A stretch of 64,000 nucleotides of DNA from Novosphingobium decolorationis. Its GTDB lineage: Bacteria; Pseudomonadota; Alphaproteobacteria; Sphingomonadales; Sphingomonadaceae. A model generated the notes under the pieces. It was not told the origin of the DNA. It did not search any database and saw only the letters and a program-made list of their open reading frames with translations. Location of the stretch: the NCBI RefSeq assembly GCF_018417475.1, contig NZ_CP054856.1:2015001-2079000 (forward strand), written 5' to 3'. Numbering within the stretch: position 1 is the first letter of the stretch; the number at the start of each line of letters is the position of its first letter. Positions 26,159 through 34,003 of the stretch are shown here, in pieces. Made by a program: the position numbers and the translations under genes.

Positions 26159-26479
26159 TCAGGCCTTCTCCAGCCGCTCGATGATCGGGCCAAGCACGTC
26201 CGCGATGAGCTTCTCGCGCATCGCGCGGCGGGCATCGTCCTCCTCGGGTGAGAGCGTCAGGCTCTCGATCCCGCTGGCGAGGGCAAGGCCCTGCGCGTCC
26301 AGCACCTGTTCCATCGCGCGCATGCGTTCGCGCGTGACCGAGAGTTCCATCGTCAGCGTCACCATCGAACGCAGCATCTGGTCGACGATGGGGTTCTCAA
26401 GAAAGGTGACGGTGCGGTCGCCGGGCTTGGGGCCTGCGGGAAATGCATCCTGTGCCGGGGTATCTGCCGGGGTGGTCAT
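26159..26479 (-). CDS. Small helical protein, 106 aa, coupled to methyltransferase
   Basis: I do not recognise this protein. A polar N-terminus (MTTPADTPAQDAF) is followed by a long amphipathic, probably coiled-coil helix (QMLRSMVTLTMELSVTRERM) and a second helix ending IIERLEKA. The ATG overlaps the methyltransferase stop (ATGA), so the two products are made together and may form a complex. A similar role to small structural subunits of multicomponent enzymes is possible but unproven. Confidence 0.75.
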   Translation of the reverse strand: MTTPADTPAQDAFPAGPKPGDRTVTFLENPIVDQMLRSMVTLTMELSVTRERMRAMEQVLDAQGLALASGIESLTLSPEEDDARRAMREKLIADVLGPIIERLEKA

Positions 26480-27615
26480 GGCTTGCGCCCTCCGAAGAAG
26501 AAATAGGTGGCCGCGCCGGCGCTTTCGTAGTCGGCAAAGGCGTGGTCGGGATCGAACCCGGCGCGGGCCAGTTCGGCCATCATGTCGAGCTCGACGAAGC
26601 CGGTCCAGAAGGGCTCGCCGTTGTGGCGCACCTGCCAGTCGTTGGTGGCCTGCTTGATGAGCGGGATGCGGTGCGCGTGGTAGGGCACGTCGAGATGCAG
26701 GACGAGGCCGCCCGGCTTCAGGAGGCGCCAACATTCCTTGAGGATCTCCTGCGTCTGTGCCGCGGTCGTCTCGTGGAACATGATGATCGAGGTGATGAAG
26801 TCGACGCTCTCGTCGGGAAGGCCGGTGTCCGCCGCGTTGGCCTCGCGAAAGTCGATGGCAAGCCCGTTCGCCTCGGCCGTGCCATGGGCAAAGCGCACCA
26901 GCGGGCGGGCGCACTCCAGCCCCATGACTTCGGCCTGGGGCCAGACCTTCTTGTAGGCGTGGGTCTGCTCGCCCGTGCCGCAGCCCATGTCGAGGACGCG
27001 GGCGGGCACGAGGTCCGGCGCGCGGCGCTGGGCAACTTCGGCCACGAACTGGCCCAGCGTGTCCTTCTCCAGCGAGCCGCGCGCGGACATGCCCTTGGCG
27101 CTGCGGTAGAGTTCGACCGTGCCGGTGTAGTTGAGGCCCTGTTCGATGTCGTCGGCGCGGCGTTCGCGCCAGTAGCCGCCGGGCTGGCGGTGGATCTCGG
27201 TGGTGCTGACCGGGGCGCGAACAACCAGCTCGTCGCGCAAGCTCACGCTGCCGCCGGCCGGGCGCGCATCGCGCAGCTGCCGGTAGGTTTCGATGCGGTC
27301 CTCGATGATGCGGTCGGTCGTGTCCTGCACCGCGTCCCACATCAGGTTCTGGCTGTGGAAGGTGAGCGCGGACCAGGTCTGGAACAGCGGGTCGTTCTCA
27401 ACCGCGGCGACCGCGTCCTTGCGGGTGGCGGGAGGGGCGCCGTGGGCGGCCTCGTAGGCCGGGGCCAGGGTTGCATCGAAGCGCCGGTCGAGCGCGGCCT
27501 CGACATCGAAATTGATGAACTTCTTGAAGCCGCCGATGAAATTCTGCCGGGCGGTCTCGTCGTGGTTGGGCGTGAACGCGAAGTCGCGCGCCGTGAAGGT
27601 GTCGTTCTGGGCCAT
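26476..27615 (-). CDS. Class I SAM-dependent methyltransferase with long N-terminal domain
   Basis: 379-aa protein. The Rossmann methyltransferase core is C-terminal (about 195-375): motif I VLDMGCGTGEQT, motif II-like AEVMGLECA, motif IV region DFITSIIMFHET, motif VI LLKPGGLVLHLD. The first 190 residues form a helical domain of unknown role. It is first in a minus-strand operon with the 106-aa protein and HisD-like dehydrogenase, divergent from the LLM monooxygenase across a region with the IclR-type palindrome. O- or N-methylation of an intermediate is likely; demethylation cannot be excluded. Confidence 0.85.
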   Translation of the reverse strand: MAQNDTFTARDFAFTPNHDETARQNFIGGFKKFINFDVEAALDRRFDATLAPAYEAAHGAPPATRKDAVAAVENDPLFQTWSALTFHSQNLMWDAVQDTTDRIIEDRIETYRQLRDARPAGGSVSLRDELVVRAPVSTTEIHRQPGGYWRERRADDIEQGLNYTGTVELYRSAKGMSARGSLEKDTLGQFVAEVAQRRAPDLVPARVLDMGCGTGEQTHAYKKVWPQAEVMGLECARPLVRFAHGTAEANGLAIDFREANAADTGLPDESVDFITSIIMFHETTAAQTQEILKECWRLLKPGGLVLHLDVPYHAHRIPLIKQATNDWQVRHNGEPFWTGFVELDMMAELARAGFDPDHAFADYESAGAATYFFFGGRKP

Positions 27616-27665
27616 GAAGGAAGTCTCGCGCAGGAGGTCGCCCTCTGCAATGTGGGGGCGTGCGC

Positions 27666-27682
27666 TGTTCGCGACATGAACA
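27666..27682. promoter_or_regulatory. Predicted IclR-type operator (copy A)
   Basis: TGTTCGCGACATGAACA: arms TGTTC/GAACA around 7 bp, between the divergent methyltransferase and LLM monooxygenase genes. It matches the palindrome at 38705-38721 in 15 of 17 positions. Confidence 0.65.
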
Positions 27683-27793
27683 TCCTATGCGCATCTCGCT
27701 TATGCATTTTTCGTATATCAGGTCGAATAATTCGACTGGAGTTTCGATAGCTCTCTGGCAGCAAGGGCACTCAGCCATTGCCAGGGAGCAGCC

Positions 27794-28912
27794 ATGTACG
27801 CGGATATTCAGGACGATCTGGAGATCGTCGGCATCGTCAACCACCGTCCCGGATCGGTGGCGAGTGGACCGCTAGGGCGCGATTTCGATCCCGCCTATAT
27901 CCGCAAGGCCGCGCTGGAGCAGGAAGCGGCGGGATATGACCGGGTGCTGATCGCCAACGCTGCGGTCATGCCCGAGAGCTTTGCCATCGGCGCGCACCTC
28001 TCGGGCGTGACCTCCAAACTTGGCTTCATGATGGCGCATCGCCCGGGGCCGGTGCAGCCCACTTATGCCGCGCGCCATCTCGCAACGCTCGACCGCCTGA
28101 GCGAGGGCCGCGCGGCGGTCCACGTCATCGCCGGGGCCGATGACCGCGAAGTCCAGGCCGACGGCGCCTTCAACACCAAGGAAGAGCGCTACCGCATCGC
28201 CGCCGAATACGTGGAAGTCATGCGCCGCGTCTGGTCGAGCGAGCAGCCGTTCGACTTTGACGGCGAGTTCTACACATACCGTGACGCCTTTGCGATGGTG
28301 CGCCCGCACGGCGGGGCCATGCCGGTCTACTGGGGAGGCACCTCGGACCTGGCGCTCGACCTGTGCGGCAAGGTCGCCGACGTCTACGCGCAAGGGGGGG
28401 ACACCTTTGAGGGGGCGGGCGAGCTGGCGCGCAAGGCGCATGCCGCGGCCGCGCGGCACGGGCGCGACATCAAGGTGCTGATGACCATGGTGATCCTCCT
28501 GGGCGAGACCGAGGATGCGGCCTGGGAGCGTGCGATGAAGCTGGAGCAGCAGGTGACCGAGCGCATCGCGGGCGGTGAGCGCGGCATCGTCATGGGCAAG
28601 CACGACAAGGACGAGGACAAGGCCGCCGCGGGCGCCTTCCAGCGCATGCTGGCGCAGTCCAAGGAGGGGGACCGCCTCGACCGCTGCCTGTGGACCGGGC
28701 TCAACAAGGCCTTCAAGGGGCGCGGCAACAATTCGGTTCTGGTCGGAACGCCGCAGCAGGTCGCCGACAGCCTGATGGAATACCGCCGCCTTGGCATTAC
28801 CCGCTTCCTTCTGCGCAGCCCCGAACAGGACACCGACGCTGCGCTCATCGGGCGCGAACTCGTACCCGAATTGAAGGCACAGATGGCCGCGGCCAAGGCG
28901 GCGCTGGCATGA
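27794..28912 (+). CDS. LLM-class flavin-dependent monooxygenase (SsuD-like)
   Basis: 372-aa TIM-barrel flavoprotein of the bacterial luciferase family, closest in layout to alkanesulfonate monooxygenases: SGVTSKLGFMMAHRPG, GRAAVHVIAGADDREVQ, ERYRIAAEYVEVMRRVW and MPVYWGGTSD. It would use reduced FMN from a separate reductase, not seen in the window, and O2 to oxygenate a heteroatom or carbon, possibly opening a ring as RutA does. The start follows CCAGGGAG. The stop overlaps the nitrilase-like gene by 4 bp, so the two products likely act in sequence or together. Expression is probably under the IclR regulator. Confidence 0.92.
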   Translation: MYADIQDDLEIVGIVNHRPGSVASGPLGRDFDPAYIRKAALEQEAAGYDRVLIANAAVMPESFAIGAHLSGVTSKLGFMMAHRPGPVQPTYAARHLATLDRLSEGRAAVHVIAGADDREVQADGAFNTKEERYRIAAEYVEVMRRVWSSEQPFDFDGEFYTYRDAFAMVRPHGGAMPVYWGGTSDLALDLCGKVADVYAQGGDTFEGAGELARKAHAAAARHGRDIKVLMTMVILLGETEDAAWERAMKLEQQVTERIAGGERGIVMGKHDKDEDKAAAGAFQRMLAQSKEGDRLDRCLWTGLNKAFKGRGNNSVLVGTPQQVADSLMEYRRLGITRFLLRSPEQDTDAALIGRELVPELKAQMAAAKAALA

Positions 28913-29925
28913 GCGGCATCGCTCCCTACATCATGGCGCTGTGCCGTCCGGCGACGGGCAGTGTCTTTGGCGCGGACGGCATGCCGCTCGACGGCGCGCT
29001 CGACGCCAACATCGCCATCGCCTGCGACGCCATTGCGCGCGCGGCGGGCGAGCACGGCGCGCGCCTGGTCGTCTTTCCCCAGTTCGCGATGACCGGCTAC
29101 ACCCCGCTTGGCCCCGAGGCCTGGCTGGGCGCGGCGGTCACCTTTCCGGGACCGGAAATGGAGCGGCTGGGCGAGGCCGCGCGCAAGGCAGGCGTCTATG
29201 CCGCCGTGCAGATTGCCGAGAAGCACGCGGCCTTTCCGGGCCGCTACTTCTTCTCGGTTGCGGTGCTGACGCCCGAGGGCGAGATTGATCTGGCCTACCG
29301 CAAGAACTACTCGCTCTCGCTGCGCACCAGCCCGGTCGACGTCTACGACCGTTTCGTCGAGACCTTCGGGCACGCGGCGTTCCTCCCCGTCCTCGACACG
29401 CCGATTGGCGGGCTGGGCGTCACCATCGGGGCCGAGCCGCACTGGCCCGAACCGATCCGCGCCATGGCGCTGAAAGGTGCAGAAGTGATCCTCAATCCGG
29501 TCGCCGCGATGCAGGGGATCGACTACCTCAACCGTCCGGGCGCAGAGCTCTGCCGTCCGGTGCGCGCCTTCGAGAACGCAGTCTACTTTGGCATGGCAAA
29601 CATTGCGCAAGGGGAGCTGGCCTCGCAGGCCTGGGATTATGAAGGACGTCCCATCGGCGCGGCCGTGAGCGAGGAATTCCACCTCTCGACCATCGACATC
29701 GAGGCCTTGCGCCGTGCGCGCAGCCAACCGGCGGGCAACCTTCTTGCCGGAATGCTGCCCCAGATCGAGGAGGACCGCAGCGCGCTCACGCTCTGGCCTT
29801 CCAACGCCTTTGGCGATGCGCCGCCTGCAGGCTTTGCGGCGATGATCGCGGTCGAAACGCAGGTGCGCGAGCGGTTGCAGGCGCTGGGCCGCGACCACGC
29901 CCCCGCGCCCGAGCCGACGTCCTAG
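28909..29925 (+). CDS. Nitrilase-fold protein lacking catalytic Glu and Cys
   Basis: 338 aa, carbon-nitrogen hydrolase superfamily. Alignment by eye with the family triad: FPE becomes VVFPQFAMTGY (Gln58 for Glu), the Lys is kept in LAYRKNYS (Lys132), and the Cys of the ICYDxxFPE motif is replaced in VTIGAEPHWPE (Gly174). Two of three catalytic residues are therefore gone, while fold-defining residues (GAEVILNPVAA, AFENAVYFGMAN) remain. It cannot be a normal amidase or nitrilase. It is coupled by ATGA to the LLM monooxygenase, so a binding, scaffold or lyase role for that enzyme's product is plausible. Confidence 0.85.
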   Translation: MSGIAPYIMALCRPATGSVFGADGMPLDGALDANIAIACDAIARAAGEHGARLVVFPQFAMTGYTPLGPEAWLGAAVTFPGPEMERLGEAARKAGVYAAVQIAEKHAAFPGRYFFSVAVLTPEGEIDLAYRKNYSLSLRTSPVDVYDRFVETFGHAAFLPVLDTPIGGLGVTIGAEPHWPEPIRAMALKGAEVILNPVAAMQGIDYLNRPGAELCRPVRAFENAVYFGMANIAQGELASQAWDYEGRPIGAAVSEEFHLSTIDIEALRRARSQPAGNLLAGMLPQIEEDRSALTLWPSNAFGDAPPAGFAAMIAVETQVRERLQALGRDHAPAPEPTS

Positions 29926-30767
29926 CCAAGGAAGCTTTCGACCACCGCCTTGCGCCTTGCGGCAAAGGCGGGGTCGGAGGCGGCAGGCAGGCTTTCATAG
30001 CGTGCGCCGGAGAGGGTGGGGGCCAGCTCGGCGGTGTTGGCGGCAAGCGGATCGTCGCTGGCCGCCATCATCAGCGTGGGCACGGGCACCATCGGCAGAC
30101 GCTCGCGCACGGGCCAGGTGAAGGCGGCGTGGTAGCCCAGCGGGTAGGTCTCGTTCGCCTTCAGCAGTTCCAGCAGCCAGGCGTGGAGCGCGGGCGCGGG
30201 CATGATCCCGGCCTCGCGGCGCCCTTCGCGCGTGCGGTTGTACCAGGGCCAGAAGCTGCACTGGTCGCGCAGGAACTGGAACGCGCGCGACAAGTACGCG
30301 CCGTCCAGATCGGGCGTGAAGGCGGGCGCGTAGTTGGCCATCAGGCTTTCGAGGAACGCGCCTTCGAACAGGCCCACTCCGTCCAGCACGAGATGGGCGA
30401 CGCGCCCGGGCTGGGCGATGGCGATCTCGGCGGCGATGCACGCCCCGGTGTGCGAGCCATAGAGGTCGAACTCCTCCAGCCCCAGCGCGTCGAGCGCGGC
30501 CAGCGTGGTCGCGGCGAAATCGCGCGCATCGGGAGCCGCCAGCGGGTGGGGCGAGCTGTCTCCGAACCCGGCGGTGTCCGGCGCGATTACGCGGCGCCCG
30601 CTCGCCAGCTGCTCGATCAGGGGCACCAGCTGGCGCGAACTTCCCGGCGAGGCGTGAAGGAGGACGAGCGGGCGGCCCGTGCCTTGCACTTCGCGGTAAT
30701 GGACCTGGCCGAACGGCACGTCGACGAAGCCACGGCGCACGGGCGAAGCGGGGGAATTCGAGGACAT
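29922..30767 (-). CDS. Alpha/beta-hydrolase-fold protein with His in the nucleophile elbow (paralogue 1)
   Basis: 281-aa alpha/beta-fold protein. Oxyanion region LLHASPGSSRQ and PDTAGFGDS are typical, but the elbow reads DLYGSHTGAC: in G-x-Nu-x-G terms the nucleophile position is His106, not Ser, Cys or Asp. The start MSSNSPASPVRRGFVDVPFGQ resembles that of the paralogue at 41166 (RRGYVDGPFGQIHYR), so the two derive from one ancestor. It ends with a 4-bp convergent overlap on the nitrilase-like gene. A C-C cleaving or non-hydrolytic lyase function is conceivable; activity is unknown. Confidence 0.85.
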   Translation of the reverse strand: MSSNSPASPVRRGFVDVPFGQVHYREVQGTGRPLVLLHASPGSSRQLVPLIEQLASGRRVIAPDTAGFGDSSPHPLAAPDARDFAATTLAALDALGLEEFDLYGSHTGACIAAEIAIAQPGRVAHLVLDGVGLFEGAFLESLMANYAPAFTPDLDGAYLSRAFQFLRDQCSFWPWYNRTREGRREAGIMPAPALHAWLLELLKANETYPLGYHAAFTWPVRERLPMVPVPTLMMAASDDPLAANTAELAPTLSGARYESLPAASDPAFAARRKAVVESFLG

Positions 30768-30892
30768 GTGCAGGTTCTCCTAGCCGGTCTGGTCCCGGGT
30801 GTACCGGGCTAGGTTCGGGGTAGCGCGGCGCATGCAGTCAGGACAGGCGCGAGCAGGCAAATGGCCGTCAGGAGAAGACGCGAGTGTCTGCG

Positions 30893-31609
30893 TCAGCCGT
30901 GCGCGAGCGTGATCACGGTGCCCATGAAGGCCAGCCCCGCGCCGCTGGCCACGGCCGTCCTGAGCCGGCCTTCGCCCGCCGCGCTGCGCGGCCACAGCTC
31001 GAACAGGCCGATATAGAGGAAGCTGCCCGCAAACAGCGCGAGGAGCAGCGCGAAATGCGCCTCGCCCATCGGCAGGAGCTGGCCCAGCCCAATGCCCAGA
31101 AGCGGGGCGAGCGAGTTGGCAAGCAGCCAGCGCGGCGCGGTGTGCGCATGGCCATGGGCCAGGCTGAGACCCGCCATGTTGGCCCCGTCGGCGAGATCGT
31201 GCGTGAGCACGGCGGCGGCCACGATCCAGCCTGTCGTCGGCGAGATCTGGAAGGCAAGGCCGATCCCTACCCCGTCGAGCAGGCTGTGCGCGAGGAGTGC
31301 GATGCGCCCCGCGCTTCCCTTGGGGGCCGCGGTTTCGGGCAGGTGATGCAGCAGCAGGCCTGCGCCAAGGCCGATCAGCGCCATGACAAGGACACTGGCC
31401 GTCGCGCCCGGCCCGGTCTGGCCGTGAAGCGCCTCGGGCAGGAGGTCGAAGAGGGCCAGCCCCAGCACGAAACCGCTGGTCACGCCGAAGATCAGCGTGC
31501 TTTTTCGCACGAGGCGCAGGGTAATCACTCCGCCCGCATACGTGGCGAACGCCGTCGCCAGGCCAACGAGGAGGAGCGAGAGTGTAGGGGAACCGGACAT
31601 CGCCGCCAT
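30893..31609 (-). CDS. ZIP-family divalent metal transporter
   Basis: 238-aa inner-membrane protein with about eight hydrophobic segments. The metal-site helices read LLAHSLLDGVGIGLAF (TM4) and LTHDLADGANMAGLS (TM5), the ZIP signature with His and Asp ligands, and a His-rich loop LAHGHAHTAP follows. It probably imports zinc or iron, which could serve the non-haem-iron dioxygenase or zinc dehydrogenase encoded nearby; that link is speculative. ATG at 31600 is an alternative start. Confidence 0.88.
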   Translation of the reverse strand: MAAMSGSPTLSLLLVGLATAFATYAGGVITLRLVRKSTLIFGVTSGFVLGLALFDLLPEALHGQTGPGATASVLVMALIGLGAGLLLHHLPETAAPKGSAGRIALLAHSLLDGVGIGLAFQISPTTGWIVAAAVLTHDLADGANMAGLSLAHGHAHTAPRWLLANSLAPLLGIGLGQLLPMGEAHFALLLALFAGSFLYIGLFELWPRSAAGEGRLRTAVASGAGLAFMGTVITLAHG

Positions 31610-31631
31610 GTGATGTTGTCACATGGTAAAT

Positions 31632-31681
31632 GCAAGAGCCTTGTGCCGCATCCTCATGGGCAAGATGGCAAGGGCTCTTGC
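31632..31681 (-). terminator. Hairpin downstream of the CHAP gene
   Basis: GCAAGAGCC (31632-31640) pairs with GGCTCTTGC (31673-31681), loop 32 nt, directly after the CHAP-domain stop at 31687. It is a likely transcript end before the ZIP gene. Confidence 0.5.
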
Positions 31682-31686
31682 GCGAA

Positions 31687-32286
31687 TTACATCGTGGCGG
31701 TGCCCACCCTGGTCGCCGTGTCGGCGCTGGCAAGTTCGAGCGCCGGGGCGGCTTCGGCGTGCGGAGCCTCGGGGTAGATGAAACCGTAGACCGGGTTGTG
31801 GCGCGAGCCGAGCGCGCCGATGGGGGCGAACCAGATGCGCACTTCGCTCCAGTCGCCCGCGTCCGACACGTCTTCGGCGAGGACCCCGCGCTCGATCATG
31901 CCCGGGCGCGACCAGTTGGCGTGGTTGAGAAGGACATGGCGCGTGTCGACGACCTTGGACACCACCGCGACATGGCCCAACGGCATGTCGTGCGAGGGGG
32001 CCATGGCCATGACCGCGCCGACTTCGGGCTCACCGCCGCGTGCGTAGGTGTCTGCGGCCTGCTTCCACCAGGTGCGCGCATCGCCGTGGATCGAAATGCC
32101 CGATTGCTCGCGGGCATAGGGTACGCACTGCAGGACGTGGGCCGAGGCCGGAAGCGCGGTCAGGGCAAGGGCGGTTCCCAGCAGCGCGGACAGGGCCTGT
32201 GCGAGGCGGCCCGAGACAACTTTTGCACCCGCCTTGCGCGGCGCCGGCGAGAATGTGCGGCGCAGTGCCCCCGTCAGGAATTTCAT
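31687..32286 (-). CDS. Secreted CHAP-domain peptidoglycan amidase-like protein
   Basis: 199 aa with a long N-region and signal peptide core (ALLGTALALTALPASA). The CHAP/NlpC-type Cys-His pair is visible: VLQCVPYAREQSGI (Cys nucleophile, about 54) and PLGHVAVVSKV (His). AAGGGT lies before the ATG. It should cleave peptide bonds in peptidoglycan in the periplasm. It sits between the porin and ZIP transporter on the same strand but has no obvious metabolic link. A role in cell-wall opening for envelope complexes is possible. Confidence 0.8.
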   Translation of the reverse strand: MKFLTGALRRTFSPAPRKAGAKVVSGRLAQALSALLGTALALTALPASAHVLQCVPYAREQSGISIHGDARTWWKQAADTYARGGEPEVGAVMAMAPSHDMPLGHVAVVSKVVDTRHVLLNHANWSRPGMIERGVLAEDVSDAGDWSEVRIWFAPIGALGSRHNPVYGFIYPEAPHAEAAPALELASADTATRVGTATM

Positions 32287-32399
32287 GAACGACCCTTGAA
32301 TTTGCGAACCCGGGGCGCGTCTAGGTGATGTTGTATCTTGGGGCCAGACAGGCGTTCCACGCCTTGCCGCGCTTCGTGCCCGGCTCGTCCCGTGCGGTT

Positions 32400-32437
32400 C
32401 CCGGCGTGCGACGAACTGCGTTTCTTCGCACGCCGGG
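32400..32437 (-). terminator. Hairpin downstream of the porin gene
   Basis: CCCGGCGTGCG (32400-32410) pairs exactly with CGCACGCCGGG (32427-32437) 10 bp after the porin stop. It likely ends the transporter operon. Confidence 0.65.
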
Positions 32438-32446
32438 AGAGCGGGA

Positions 32447-33973
32447 TCAGAAGCGGAAGGTCACGTAGGTCGCGCCGTAGAAGAGGTCGCGCCCCGGTTT
32501 GAAGGCGTCGGCCAGGTCACTGTAATTGGTGTAGAAACCGATGGTGGTGAACGGATTGAGGGCATAGCGGCCCGAGACCGAATAGCGCGTCGCGAAGTAG
32601 CGCGCGTCGCTCGAATCGCCGCTGCGGATCACCGCGCCGCCCAGCGAATAGACCGCATCGTGCACCGAGGTGCGCCAGAGCCCGGCCATCGAGAGATTGA
32701 GCGACAGCCCCTGGGCGGGGGCGAGGCCGAGCGAGGGCTGGAGGATGGTGAGGTTGTGGGGGCCAAGGTCGCCGTTGTAGGTCAGCGGGCGCGGGAACAG
32801 CGGGCCATAGGTGCCCAGCTTCCCGTCGTTGGGGTCCTTGTCGCCCGAACCGAGGTCAAAGCGCAGGCCCAGCTGCGGCTTCCACGGCGCCTTGAACGAG
32901 TAGGAGCCCTGCGCGGTCAGATAGTACGCGTCGATGTCGCGCGGGCCGTTGGTGCCCCACTGGCGGATGCCTTCGAGGCTGTAGTTCCAGCGGCCGTCGA
33001 TCCCGGCCAGGCGCAGCGAAAGCGTGCGGCGTTCGTCGCGCGCAGCCGGGTCCACGCTGTCGAACCCGCGCAGCGCGTCGGTCGCGACGTAGATCGCTTC
33101 CACGCGGCCCGAGTGCGCGCCCTTGCCAAAGCCGTAGCCCGCGTTGAGACCCCACAGGTCATAGTCGGTGTTGGTGGCATCATCGAAGGAGCCCTTGCGC
33201 TCGGTCACCGGGTGGCCGATCATGAAGCCCCCGTCGATGCGGCCCGCCTTGCCGATCACGCGCACCAGGTCGAGCGAGCGGCGGGTGTTGGCGCCCTCGC
33301 GCATGTCGAACACGGTATAGCCGCCAAGGCCCACTTCCTGACGCCCGACGCGGGCCTTGATCTCGCCCGAACCGATCGGCACGCGCGCTTCTAGGAAAGC
33401 CTGGTTGAAGTCGGCGCGGCCCTCGTCGATGGTCGCCTCGACGGACTCGAGGCCGGAGGTGGTGGCGTGCTCGATATCGACAAAGGCGCGCAGCGAGGCG
33501 CTGTCCTGCCGCCCGATATGGACATCGCCCCAGAGGCGCGCGCGGATCTGGAAATTGCCGTCATCGTCCTGGGGACCCGCTCCGAAACGCTCGCCCGGGC
33601 GCAGTTCGCCGCGCAGGCGCAGTTCGCCGCCCAGCGTGCCGTAGACGTCGGGCGCGATGGGGATGTACTTCAGTTTGGTCCACAGGTTCGCATCGCGCAC
33701 GTCCCGGAAACTGGCGTAGTTTTCCTCGTGGTTGATCGGGTGGAAGGCCGGGTCGGGCTCCTGCAGAACGCGTCCGTCCCAGGTGACGATGGGGGCCCAC
33801 GCCCCCTGCGGCAGCTGGGTGGTATCGGCGGACGCCTTGTCCTGCGGGATCGGCAGCGGCGCGGGGATGGGAACGGGCTGGCGTGGTTCCTGCTCTTGCG
33901 CCTGCTCCTGAGGCGCGGGCGCAGCCGACGCAGCTCCACTGGCAAGCACCAGCGGTGCCATGAATGCGATCAT
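32447..33973 (-). CDS. Alginate-export (AlgE-like) family outer-membrane porin
   Basis: 508 aa with signal peptide (MIAFMAPLVLASGAASA), a Pro/Gln-rich linker (about 20-50), then alternating beta strands to a C-terminal Phe (YVTFRF), as required for barrel assembly. The strands GELRLRGELRPGE and FQIRARLWGDVHIG match the alginate_exp family, whose members in sphingomonads carry many small anionic substrates. GGGAGAG precedes the start. It lies in one operon with BenE and the MFS transporter, making a path across both membranes for an aromatic or other organic acid. Confidence 0.88.
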   Translation of the reverse strand: MIAFMAPLVLASGAASAAPAPQEQAQEQEPRQPVPIPAPLPIPQDKASADTTQLPQGAWAPIVTWDGRVLQEPDPAFHPINHEENYASFRDVRDANLWTKLKYIPIAPDVYGTLGGELRLRGELRPGERFGAGPQDDDGNFQIRARLWGDVHIGRQDSASLRAFVDIEHATTSGLESVEATIDEGRADFNQAFLEARVPIGSGEIKARVGRQEVGLGGYTVFDMREGANTRRSLDLVRVIGKAGRIDGGFMIGHPVTERKGSFDDATNTDYDLWGLNAGYGFGKGAHSGRVEAIYVATDALRGFDSVDPAARDERRTLSLRLAGIDGRWNYSLEGIRQWGTNGPRDIDAYYLTAQGSYSFKAPWKPQLGLRFDLGSGDKDPNDGKLGTYGPLFPRPLTYNGDLGPHNLTILQPSLGLAPAQGLSLNLSMAGLWRTSVHDAVYSLGGAVIRSGDSSDARYFATRYSVSGRYALNPFTTIGFYTNYSDLADAFKPGRDLFYGATYVTFRF

Positions 33974-34003
33974 CTTGAACTCTCCCGAAAGGTCTCGTCC
34001 CGG

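Noticed and set aside
24239..26251. A 670-codon open frame on the plus strand
   Set aside because: It is antisense to the HisD-like dehydrogenase, which carries full zinc and catalytic sites.
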